From NCBI GenBank assembly GCA_041390825.1, contig JAWKPF010000014.1:1-64000 (forward strand): a DNA stretch of 64,000 nt, given 5' to 3'. The position numbers and the translations under genes were made by a program. Below are positions 34,311-45,607 of the stretch, in pieces. Origin of the DNA: Thermomicrobiales bacterium (GTDB taxonomy: Bacteria > Chloroflexota > Chloroflexia > Thermomicrobiales > UBA6265). Each line of letters starts with the position of its first letter. Position 1 is the first letter of the stretch. Under the pieces are notes generated by a model. It searched no databases. It was not told the DNA's origin and worked only from the letters and a program-made list of their open reading frames with translations.

Positions 34311-37005
34311 CGAGTTCGTTCAGTCGCCGCTCGAGTAGCGCAATGCGCTCGACCGCGCTTGCCAGGCGGTCGCGCTGGACCTGCACCACCTTCTCAGGAG
34401 CGCGCGCCACAAAACCTTCGTTCGCCAACTGAGCCTCAGCGCGGATTCGCTCGGCGACTGCCTCTTCGAGCTCCTTCGCAATGCGCTCACGCTCTGCCGA
34501 AAGATCGACCAATCCGGCCAACGGGAGAACGGCGACGAGATCGTCAGCAGCGACAACGACATCGCCTTGTTCGGCCCGCGGCTCACCGACTTCGATTGTC
34601 AACTGATCGTCGCCAATACGGGCCAGCAGCCCGATCTCGCGCCGTGCGCCTTCGAAAACCGCTTGCGACTCGGCAGGAGTGAAGATCGATGCCGCGATCC
34701 AGCGTCCCGGCTCCACACTCGATTCGGTGCGGATGTTGCGCACCCGACTGACAAGCTCCATGAGCCGCGACCAGTCGCGTTCCGCGGCCAGATCACGCTC
34801 TGCCGCCTGCGGCCACGAGGAAACCATGATGCTCTCGCCCTGGTGCGGAATCGCTTGCCACATCGATTCGGTTGCAAACGGCATGAACGGGTGCAGGAGT
34901 CTCAGCGATCGATCGAGCACCCAGGCCAGCGTTTGCGCCACCTGCTGCTTCTCGTCGGGCGTTCCGCGCAAGCGCACTTTGGCCGCCTCGATGTACCAGT
35001 CGCACAGTTCTGACCAGATGAAATCGCGCAGTCCTCGCCCAGCTTCGAGGAAGGAATAGGTCTCGAGCAGATCGCTCGTCTCCGCGATGACCGCATTCGT
35101 CCGACTGACGATCCACCGGTCGACCAGAGCAGTGCTGGTGGGCGCAACTGGTCCATTTGCATCGAGCTCGACCTGCGTTTCACCGAAGACGCGCGTGGCG
35201 AAACGGGTCGCATTCCAGATCTTGTTGATAAAGTTCCGCGCGGCCTCGATTTGCCCAACGTGAAGCTTCGAGTCCTGGCCAGGACCGCTTTGCGTCACCA
35301 GCGCGTATCGCAGCGCGTCTGCGCCATATGTGGCAGTCAGCTCGGTTGGGTCGAGCACATTCCCTTTGGTCTTGGACATCTTGGCGCCGACCGCGTCCCG
35401 CACGGTGCCGTGCAGATAGACCGTATGGAACGGCAGTTCCCCTTGCATCTCCAGCCCGAAGAAGACCATGCGCGCGACCCAGAAGAAGAGGATCTCGTAA
35501 CCGGTCTCCATCACGTCTGACGGGTAGTAGCGGGCAAGGTCAGCTGTCTGTTCGGGCCATCCGAGTGTCGAGAACGGCCACAGGCCCGAGCTGAACCAGG
35601 TGTCGAGCACGTCCTCGTCCTGCAGCACGGGACCACCGCATTCAGGACAAGTGGCGACAGTGTCATCCTCGGAGACGGTCAGGTGGCCGCACGACTGGCA
35701 ATACCAGACGGGGATGCGGTGTCCCCACCAAAGCTGTCGAGAAATGCACCAGTCGTGGATGTTCTCCATCCAGTTGAGATAGACACCTTTGAATCGCTCA
35801 GGAACGAAGCGCAAGCTTCCGTCTTTGGCCGCCTGGATTGCGGGTGCAGCGAGCGGGTCCATCTTGACGAACCATTGCTCACTGATGAGCGGCTCCACCA
35901 CGGTTCCACACCGGTCGCAATGACCGACGGGATGAGCGTGCTCAGTCACGCCGCGTAGCGCGCCATCCTGTTCGAGACGCGCCACCACTGCCGTTCGCGC
36001 CGCCGGAATGGTCATTCCCTCGAACGGCCCACCCTCCACATTGATCGTGCCATTCGGGTTCATGATGTTGATCGACGGAAGGTTGCAGCGACGTCCGATT
36101 TCGAAGTCGTTCGGATCGTGGGCTGGGGTGACCTTGACCGCTCCGGTGCCGAACGACATATCGACGGCATCATCGGCCACGATTGGAATCAAGCGATTCA
36201 GGATCGGCAGGCGCACGTGATTCCCGATCAGGTCGGAGTAGCGCTCGTCGTCGGGATGGACAGCGACCGCCGTGTCGCCAAGCATCGTCTCGGGGCGCGT
36301 CGTCGCGACGATGATCTCGCGATTGGGATCGCCATCCACAGGGTACGCCAGCTGCCAGAGATGTCCTGGCACGTCCTTGTGCACGACTTCGAGATCCGAA
36401 AGCGCTGTCATGCAGCGCGGACACCAGGAAATGAGCCGGCTCCCGCGATAGATCAACCCCTTGTCGTAGAGGTGCTTGAAGACCTTTCGCACGGCGCGGG
36501 AGGGCCCGGGGTCCATCGTGAACGCCAGCCGGGTCCAGTCGCATGACGCGCCCAGAATCATCATCTGCTCGCGGATGCGCCAACGCATCGGGTCCATGTA
36601 TTCCCAGACCCGTGCCAGGAACTTCTCACGCCCCAGGTCGTGGCGCGTCAAACCTTCGGTGGCCAGGATCTTCTCGACCACCCACTGTCCTGCGATGCCG
36701 GCGTGGTCGGCGCCAGGCAACCAGAGCGCGCTGTATCCGTTCATGCGGCGCCAGCGGATCATCAAGTCCTGCAAGCTGACGAAGAGCGCGTGGCCGACGT
36801 GGAGCTCGCCCGTGACATTTGGCGGCGGCATGATGATGACGAACGGCTCGGCCTCGGGATCATCACTCGGTTGGAAAAAGCCCTGCTTGTCCCACCAGTC
36901 GTAGAGTCCCGATTCGACGGCCGCCGGATCGAAGGTTGGCGGAAGTTCTGTTGCTTTCAGTATGTCGGTCAAAGAGGAAGCCCTGGCGTAATCACAATCG
37001 CGCAA
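34303..37005 (-). CDS. valS: Valyl-tRNA synthetase
   Basis: 900 aa class I synthetase. Starts KATELPPTFDPAAVESGLYDWW; signature HVGH in PPPNVTGELHVGHAL; editing domain with TTRPETMLGDTAVAVHP; KMSKS-type loop in VGAKMSKTKGNVLDP; and a C-terminal coiled-coil (ERIAKELEEAVAERIRAEA). The start is uncertain: the TTG at 37005 lies about 8 bases after a TAGAAT element (37013-37018, minus), as in a leaderless transcript, and another TTG at 36972 is closer to the conserved region. Divergent from uvrA. Confidence 0.95.
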   Translation of the reverse strand: MRDCDYARASSLTDILKATELPPTFDPAAVESGLYDWWDKQGFFQPSDDPEAEPFVIIMPPPNVTGELHVGHALFVSLQDLMIRWRRMNGYSALWLPGADHAGIAGQWVVEKILATEGLTRHDLGREKFLARVWEYMDPMRWRIREQMMILGASCDWTRLAFTMDPGPSRAVRKVFKHLYDKGLIYRGSRLISWCPRCMTALSDLEVVHKDVPGHLWQLAYPVDGDPNREIIVATTRPETMLGDTAVAVHPDDERYSDLIGNHVRLPILNRLIPIVADDAVDMSFGTGAVKVTPAHDPNDFEIGRRCNLPSINIMNPNGTINVEGGPFEGMTIPAARTAVVARLEQDGALRGVTEHAHPVGHCDRCGTVVEPLISEQWFVKMDPLAAPAIQAAKDGSLRFVPERFKGVYLNWMENIHDWCISRQLWWGHRIPVWYCQSCGHLTVSEDDTVATCPECGGPVLQDEDVLDTWFSSGLWPFSTLGWPEQTADLARYYPSDVMETGYEILFFWVARMVFFGLEMQGELPFHTVYLHGTVRDAVGAKMSKTKGNVLDPTELTATYGADALRYALVTQSGPGQDSKLHVGQIEAARNFINKIWNATRFATRVFGETQVELDANGPVAPTSTALVDRWIVSRTNAVIAETSDLLETYSFLEAGRGLRDFIWSELCDWYIEAAKVRLRGTPDEKQQVAQTLAWVLDRSLRLLHPFMPFATESMWQAIPHQGESIMVSSWPQAAERDLAAERDWSRLMELVSRVRNIRTESSVEPGRWIAASIFTPAESQAVFEGARREIGLLARIGDDQLTIEVGEPRAEQGDVVVAADDLVAVLPLAGLVDLSAERERIAKELEEAVAERIRAEAQLANEGFVARAPEKVVQVQRDRLASAVERIALLERRLNELGG

Positions 37006-37041
37006 TCTCTCAATTCTATGCCGGTCGGGGGTTGACGATCA

Positions 37042-37050
37042 TGCTACAAT
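37042..37050 (+). promoter_or_regulatory. Extended -10 promoter of uvrA
   Basis: TGC-TACAAT, giving a predicted start near 37057 and a leader of about 40 bases. Confidence 0.55.
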
Positions 37051-37059
37051 CCTCGATGC

Positions 37060-37071
37060 GATCAAACGTTC
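37060..37071 (+). promoter_or_regulatory. Possible SOS (LexA) box at uvrA
   Basis: GATC-AAAC-GTTC differs by one base from the GAAC-N4-GTTC core used by LexA in Gram-positive and some other bacteria. It covers the predicted transcription start. uvrA is a classic SOS gene, but a single imperfect match is weak evidence. Confidence 0.3.
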
Positions 37072-37096
37072 GCCTTTTCCCGCTTGGAACAGAACT

Positions 37097-40009
<2,913 letters not shown>

Positions 40010-40201
40010 GTTCTTGCGCGGGACGCGAGAACGACGCGGGACCGAATCCCCCATAACAAAATGACAAACTGTCAACCCTTGCGGCAATTCGGTCTGCCAA
40101 CGTACCATCCGTACCGTCAGGGCGTGCATCCTCCCGGACGCGCTCGAAAACTGCCTGGTGCGAGGGCAACGATTCTTCGCGTCCGTCGAGAGCAGTTGCG
40201 C

Positions 40202-40756
40202 GTGAACAAGTCGGTTCTCGTTCTCAATCAAAACTACGAACCCCTGAATATCTGCAATGCGCGGCGCGCGGTCGTCCTGGTCTTTGGCGGCAAGGCCGAG
40301 ATCCTCGAGACGCACGACGCGCTCATCACGACTTCGCAGGATGCCTTTCCCTACCCGTCCGTGATCCGGCTCATTTGCCTGATCAGGGCGCCACGCGCGC
40401 GGGTAAAGCTTTCGCGTCGCGAAGTCTTCTTGCGTGATTCATATACGTGCCAATACTGCGGCCGCCGCACTGGAGACCTCACCCTGGATCACGTCGTTCC
40501 CCGGTCACGAGGCGGCGCGCACACCTGGGAGAACCTCACGTCGGCGTGCAGGGCGTGCAATCATCGTAAGGGCGGCAAGTCGGTGGCCGAGGCTCGCATG
40601 ACGCTCAAGCGAATGCCCTTCGAGCCGTCGCCGGGCCGCTACTACGCTATCGAGCGGCGGCTCGAGCAATGCATCACTGAAGGCTGGTACAAGTTCCTGC
40701 CGGGTATCGAGTCTTCAGAACGATCTACCAATTCCATGCCGTTGAGCGCGGACTGA
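40202..40756 (+). CDS. HNH endonuclease family protein
   Basis: About 184 aa from the GTG at 40202, where the conserved VNKSVLVLNQNYEPLNICNARRA begins as a split motif (SVLVLNQNYEPLN; CNARRAVVLV); the frame upstream to 40061 is unconserved. The HNH nuclease core is CQYCGRRTGDLTLDHVVPRS, then RGGAHTWENLTSACRACNHRKGG, with two CxxC zinc ligands. These chromosomal proteins are widespread and of uncertain role. A weak promoter (TTGCGG 40079-40084, TACCAT 40103-40108, 18-base spacing) overlaps the region, next to a TGACA/TGTCA inverted repeat at 40062-40074. Confidence 0.82.
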   Translation: MNKSVLVLNQNYEPLNICNARRAVVLVFGGKAEILETHDALITTSQDAFPYPSVIRLICLIRAPRARVKLSRREVFLRDSYTCQYCGRRTGDLTLDHVVPRSRGGAHTWENLTSACRACNHRKGGKSVAEARMTLKRMPFEPSPGRYYAIERRLEQCITEGWYKFLPGIESSERSTNSMPLSAD

Positions 40757-40778
40757 CACCCCGACGGTTTATCATCGT

Positions 40779-40811
40779 CGCCGCGCTGGACCTCACCGGC
40801 GCGGCGTTTTG
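40779..40811 (+). terminator. Intrinsic terminator between the HNH gene and serS
   Basis: CGCCGCGCTGG (40779-40789) pairs with CCGGCGCGGCG (40796-40806), 11 pairs including one G-U, followed by TTTT. Confidence 0.75.
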
Positions 40812-40841
40812 GCGTTCTATCGCCCTGGAAAGGCTCGTTCG

Positions 40842-42146
40842 TTGATCGATCTCAAAGTCATTCGCGACCAAACGGATATGGTGCGGAGCGCGCTCCAGTC
40901 GCTCTATGCGACAGCGCCCATCGACGAGATCCTCGCGCTGGACGAGTCTCGCCGTCAGGTCGTGACAGAGGTCGAGACGCTCAAGGCCAAGCGAAACGAG
41001 GGCTCAAAAGAGGTTGGGCGAACCAGGGACTCCGAGCGCCGCGCCGAGTTGATCGAGGAAATGCGCATCCTGGGTGACGACATCGCGGCCAAGGACGAAC
41101 AGGTGCGCGCCATGGACGAGGAGCTCTATGGACTGCTCCTGCATGTGCCAAACCTGCCGTTGCCTGAGGTTCCGGTTGGTCCTGACGAGTCCCATAACGT
41201 GGTTACCAAGACGGTCGACTACCAGCATCCCAAGGACTTCTCGGTTCGACCACATTGGGAGACGGCCGAAGAGCTCGGAATCATCGATTTCGATCGCGGC
41301 GTGAAGATTGCCGGAACGCGGAACTACGTGCTTCGTGGCGATGGGGCCCGGCTCCAGCGCGCGCTGATCACCTGGATGATCGATCTGCACACACAGAAAC
41401 ACGGCTACACCGAGGTCTACCCGCCATTTCTGGTGTTGACCGAGATGCTGGTGGGCACCGGTCAGTTGCCGAAGTTCGCCGAGACGCAGTTCCGGGATAT
41501 CGAAGGCGAGAAGTGGCTGATCCCGACGGCAGAGGTTCCGGTGACAAACCTCTACCGTGACGAGATCCTGGAAGAGGCCGAGCTTCCGATCTACAACACT
41601 GCGTACACCGCCTGCTTCCGACGCGAGCAGATTTCCGCGGGTCGCGATGTGCGCGGCATCAAGCGGGGCTACCAGTTCGACAAAGTCGAAATGGTGAAGA
41701 TCGTGCATCCCGAGACGTCAAAGGACGAGCACGCTCGACTCATCCGCGAGGCGGAGGATGTGTTGATCGAGTTGGAGCTGCCGTACCGGTTGTTGCAAAT
41801 CTGCACCGGAGACCTTTCGTTCACCGCTGCGAACAAGGTCGACCTCGAGGTCTGGTCTCCAGGCGTCAATGAGTGGTTGGAAATCTCGTCATGCTCCAAC
41901 TTCCTCGATTTTCAGGCGCGCCGCGCGAACATCAAGTTCCGCCCGGCTGGCGGCGGCAAGACTCAATTCGTGCACACACTCAACGGATCCGGACTTGCTC
42001 TGCCGCGCCTGATGATCGCCATCATGGAGAACTACCAGTTGGCCGATGGCAGTTTCGAGGTGCCGAAGGTCGTGCGCCCGTACCTCGGCGGCCAGAAGAT
42101 CGTCGGAAAGCAGGCGCCGATCGGCCCCGCCGTCATACCGTCGTAG
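40842..42146 (+). CDS. serS: Seryl-tRNA synthetase
   Basis: 434 aa from a TTG at 40842 with GGAAAGG 7 bases upstream; the longer frame to 40809 overlaps the terminator. N-terminal long coiled-coil arm that grips the tRNA-Ser variable arm (about 30-100), then class II motifs: YPPFLVLTEMLVGTGQLPKF, motif 2 TACFRREQISAGRDVRGIKRGYQFDKVEMVK as split segments (YTACFRREQISAG; RGYQFDKVEM), EISSCSNFLDFQARR, and motif 3 TLNGSGLALPRLMIAIMENYQ. It ends 3 bases from the stop of the convergent moxR gene. Confidence 0.95.
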   Translation: MIDLKVIRDQTDMVRSALQSLYATAPIDEILALDESRRQVVTEVETLKAKRNEGSKEVGRTRDSERRAELIEEMRILGDDIAAKDEQVRAMDEELYGLLLHVPNLPLPEVPVGPDESHNVVTKTVDYQHPKDFSVRPHWETAEELGIIDFDRGVKIAGTRNYVLRGDGARLQRALITWMIDLHTQKHGYTEVYPPFLVLTEMLVGTGQLPKFAETQFRDIEGEKWLIPTAEVPVTNLYRDEILEEAELPIYNTAYTACFRREQISAGRDVRGIKRGYQFDKVEMVKIVHPETSKDEHARLIREAEDVLIELELPYRLLQICTGDLSFTAANKVDLEVWSPGVNEWLEISSCSNFLDFQARRANIKFRPAGGGKTQFVHTLNGSGLALPRLMIAIMENYQLADGSFEVPKVVRPYLGGQKIVGKQAPIGPAVIPS

Positions 42147-42149
42147 AGG

Positions 42150-43150
42150 TCAGGCGGCCGATTCTGGCACCTCGGACAAGAGTCCTCGCAGCACATCGTC
42201 GCTCGAGACGTCGTTCGATTCCGCCTCGAAGTTGAGGATGATGCGATGGCGCAACGCTGGCAACGCCACCGCGCGGATGTCGTCGTACGCCACGTTCAAT
42301 CGCCCTTGCGTGAGGGCGCGGATCTTCGCGCCCAGCACGATCGCCTGCGCGCCGCGCGGACTGACGCCATAGCGTACATAGCGACGAATCGACTGGGTTG
42401 CGCGCGGATTCTCCGGGTGAGACGCCATCACCAATCGGACGACATATTCGCTCACACCGCTCGCAATGGGCACCTCGCGCGCCAATCGCCCCATCTCCAG
42501 AATTGTCTCCCCGGTGGCCGTGGGTTCGACCGAGAGATCGAGGCTGGACGTCGTGCGCCGCAGAATCTCGGCAAGATCGTCTTCGTTCGGAAACTGAACC
42601 AGCACTTTGAAAAAGAACCGGTCGAGTTGCGCTTCGGGGAGGGGATACGTGCCCTCCATGCTCGACCGGAGTTCTGGGTCGCAAGGACGAAGAACGGGGT
42701 TGCCATCGGATGGACCACATTGGCAACCGTGCAGGTTCGGTCCTGCATCGCTTCCAGAAGCGCCGACTGCGTCTTGGGCGTCGCGCGATTGATCTCGTCA
42801 GCCAGGACCAGATTGGCAAAAATCGGACCGCGCTGGAACGAGAAGCGGCGGTCCCGGCTCTCGGTTTCGATCAGAATGTTCGTGCCGGTGATGTCTGCCG
42901 GCATCAGGTCCGGTGTGAACTGGATGCGGCTGAACGTGAGCTCCAGCGAGTCCGCCAGTGTGCGCACCAGCATCGTTTTTCCGAGCCCAGGCACGCCTTC
43001 GAGCAGTGCGTGTCCCCCGGCGAGTATGCAGATGAGCACCTCTTCGACGACATCGCTCTGGCCGACCATGATCTTGGCGACCTCAGACTGGATGCGTTCG
43101 AATCGCTCCCGGAAATCCGCAACACTCATGCGTTCTTCGACGATGGACAT
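42150..43150 (-). pseudogene. MoxR-family AAA ATPase, frameshifted
   Basis: Starts at the ATG at 43150 with AGGAGG just upstream. The first frame holds Walker A (EGVPGLGKT), Walker B (LVLADEINRA) and FFVLATQN, then is lost; the second frame resumes with EGTYPLPEAQLDRFFFK and continues through the sensor and lid domain (VSPRGAQAIVLGAKI) to the stop at 42150. Deleting one base at 42670 and one at 42657 restores the family string ATQNPVEHEGTYPLPEAQ. MoxR ATPases act as chaperones for metal insertion or protein assembly, commonly with membrane or VWA partners. A real mutation and a sequence error are equally possible. Confidence 0.85.
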
Positions 43151-43169
43151 GATTGGCCTCCTGTTGCGC

Positions 43170-43391
43170 TTATCGACGGGAAATGTAAACCGCAACGATG
43201 ACCGTGACGACCATGAGTACGATGAACCCAATAGCCGTCACACCTACCAGAATGATCGACAGCTTCTCCGCGCGAGTTGGCTTCCGGGTCGCGGTCGGGC
43301 CAACGGTCTGATCTGCCCAGACCACGTCGGTATCCGTGCGGTCCTCGGACTCGACCACGAACCTCTGAAACCAGTACGAATCAGTCGCCAC
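43170..43391 (-). CDS. Small single-span membrane protein
   Basis: 73 aa from a GTG at 43391 that overlaps the reconstructed stop of the upstream glycosyltransferase (TGA at 43381-43383). The N-terminal 45 residues are polar (DSYWFQRFVVESEDRTD; TRKPTRAEKL), followed by one hydrophobic span (IILVGVTAIGFIVLMVVTVIVAVYI) and a short RR end. Not recognised. Its place between a glycosyltransferase and a MoxR ATPase, in the same direction with 19 bases to moxR, suggests an operon member. Confidence is moderate because of the short length. Confidence 0.55.
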   Translation of the reverse strand: MATDSYWFQRFVVESEDRTDTDVVWADQTVGPTATRKPTRAEKLSIILVGVTAIGFIVLMVVTVIVAVYISRR

Positions 43392-44513
43392 TCAGGATTC
43401 CGCCAACAAGCGTTTGCAACGACGCCGGCGCTCACTCGCCAATCGAATATTCGCGCCCTCGCGATTCGTCGCTGCCTCGCGTCTCGTCCCTGCCGGTTCG
43501 AAGCGAGCAAGGCTTCGATCGCGCGAGCCATGTCGGCTGGATCGGTGGGCTGGAAATACTCGACCTCATCCTCTCCGACTTCGCGAAAAACAGCAAGGTC
43601 TGACGCGGCAACCGGCGTTCCGGTCGCGAGCGCCTCGACAATCGGTAGACCGAATCCCTCATATCGGGATGGATAGACCAGCGCTGCTGCGGCCGCAAAG
43701 AGCCCTGTGACTGTCGAATCATCGATGTACCCAAGCTCGACAACTCTATCGGCAAGTCCAGGACGAGAGATCGGCTCGAGTTGCTGGTCGGCCTTCCATC
43801 CATGTCTCCCAACCACAACGAGCGATATCTCGTTTGGCAGTCGTTGCAGTGCGGCGAGCAGCGTGCTCAGGTTCTTTCTGGGTTCGATTGTGCCCACGAA
43901 CAAGAGGAACGGCTCTTGCACGCCCAGGGTCGCAAGGTGTTCGGGCGGCAACGCTTCTGGCTCGAAGAACCTGGCAGCCGGGGCATTTGGCGCGACCACG
44001 ACCCGGTCTTCTGGGAGCGCGAATCGTTCGAGAAGCTCAGCACGGGTTGTGTTGCTGACCGTGAAGACCGTTGTGGCGCGTTGAATAGCCCGCTCGACGA
44101 CTGGCTCGAGATACGAGGCCAGTGGCGGAGGAGTCTCAGCTTCGGGGTGCAACCAGGCAAGATCGTGGACTGTTATGTGATTCAGCTCTTCCCGGCGGAA
44201 CCGTAAAGTCTGGCGAATACGAAACCGCTGGTGAACCAGACCGCAGAAGTGGACCGGCCGGAAGCTGTCCACGGAAGAAGAAACGGTCGACATTTCTTCT
44301 CGACAGGAGAGACCTCGTTGCAGTCAGCGACTGCCAGGGATCCCGATCCGGGAGCTGAGGGTCGGCCGGGTGAGAGTCCAGCGCAAACCACAATCGCGTG
44401 TCCGCAGCCGAAAGGAGCGGAATGAGCGCACGGGTCAGCTCACGCGCATAGCGGCCAATTCCGGCGCCCTGATTGACCGCGGCGCTAACGTCGATGAGGA
44501 TGTCACCTCGCAC
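43381..44513 (-). pseudogene. GT4 glycosyltransferase, frameshifted twice
   Basis: From the GTG at 44513, five bases after the preceding stop, the frame gives DILIDVSAAVNQGAGIGRYARELTRAL (here split as ILIDVSAAV; GIGRYARELTRAL) and SYSPDFTVPPGRAES. A one-base shift near 44178-44200 leads into HITVHDLAWLHPE, FTVSNTTRAELLERFAL, FVGTIEPRKNLSTLLAAL and YPSRYEGFGLPIVEALATGTPV. A second one-base shift at 43421-43430 gives the short end SLQTLVGGILSGD and a stop at 43381 that overlaps the next start. Both are best explained by one extra base. As sequenced, neither half is a complete GT-B enzyme. Confidence 0.82.
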
Positions 44514-44517
44514 GATG

Positions 44518-45607
44518 TCAGGCGCGCTGCGGGGTGGCCCGTTTCCGGGTTCCCCACTTGAGCATGTACAGATAGACCAGCGCACCCACCGCAATCAGGC
44601 CCCAGTATGTGATCAACCGGTCGAGCAACGCGACAGACCCTGCGAGATCGACCGGCACATCGACGAGTTTCAGCACGGAAACAGTGGCCACCTCCACGAC
44701 CCCGAGCCCAGCCGGAGTGAAGGGCAGCGTCGTCAACAATGCGGCCATCAGTCCCACGAAGATCGCGAGCTGGAACGAGATGTGTACGTCGAGGGCCTTC
44801 GCGACGAGAAACACGCGAGATGATTCCATCGACCAGATGAGCGCGCTCAGCACCGCTGGAACCAGGGGACGGCGCAAATTGACGAAGACCGATTCCTGCA
44901 GTGCTTGCCATTGATTGCGAAAGCGCAATGGCAAACGTGTCTCGATGTGATCGCGGACGAACCAGATCACCACGAGCCCAATCACTGCCGCGATACAGAG
45001 AGCAACCCCGACATAGAGCGCGTTCGACGCACCCGACGGCATGTTGCCGTGAAAAGCCACGAGCGCTGAGACCGCAAGCATCGACACGAGCACCATGAGG
45101 TCGATCACCCGCTCGGTCAGAACGGTTCCAAACCCAATGGAGTAGCGGATTCCGTCGTCGACTTTGACGCGATAGATCCGATAAGCGTCGCCCAGCTTTG
45201 CCGGGAGAATGCAGTTGAAGAACCAAGAGACGAGCAGGACGGCGGTCAGGTACCCAACGGGAGGCACCCTCGTTCCGGGCAAGGACCCGGCTCCCGCGAC
45301 CACGAGCATCCAGCGCCATCGCACTGAGCGCAGCACGATGGTGCCGACGTAGACCGTGATGGCAGCGGAAAGCAGCATCAGGTCGGCCGATCTGATGTTT
45401 CGCGACCTCGGCAAGATCGAGATCGAGTCGCCGGAAGAAGAAAACCAGAATCGCAACAGCGAACCCGAACGAAATCAACGTTCGCGGGCGAAGCAGGCCC
45501 TTGCCGAGCGCAGCGGGATCCCCAACGGGTTGATCGGCATCGGGCGGCAACTCAGACTGCGGCGTCGACCCGAGCTTGGACTGCACGGTGTCAGAATCGA
45601 TGCTCAC
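44518..45607 (-). pseudogene. UPF0104/LPG-synthetase-like membrane protein, frameshifted
   Basis: Starts at the GTG at 45607, overlapping the stop of the upstream ligase (GTGA). The first frame has RTLISFGFAVAILVFFFRRLDLDLAEVA (span 1; split as FGFAVAILVFFFRRLDLDL). One extra base in the AAA run (45398-45400) moves the reading frame; the rest reads IRSADLMLLSAAITVYVGTIVL, RSVRWRWMLVVAG and about six more spans with FNCILPAKLGDAYRIYRV, ERVIDLMVL and PFTPAGLGVVE, the hallmarks of the family. Such proteins act as flippases or assist lipid-linked sugar transfer. Downstream it abuts the GT4 gene. Confidence 0.83.

Noticed and set aside
42150..45607. Programmed ribosomal frameshifting as the explanation for the broken frames
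   Set aside because: The sites share no slippery sequence, and all lie inside conserved domains where a shift is not known for these families.
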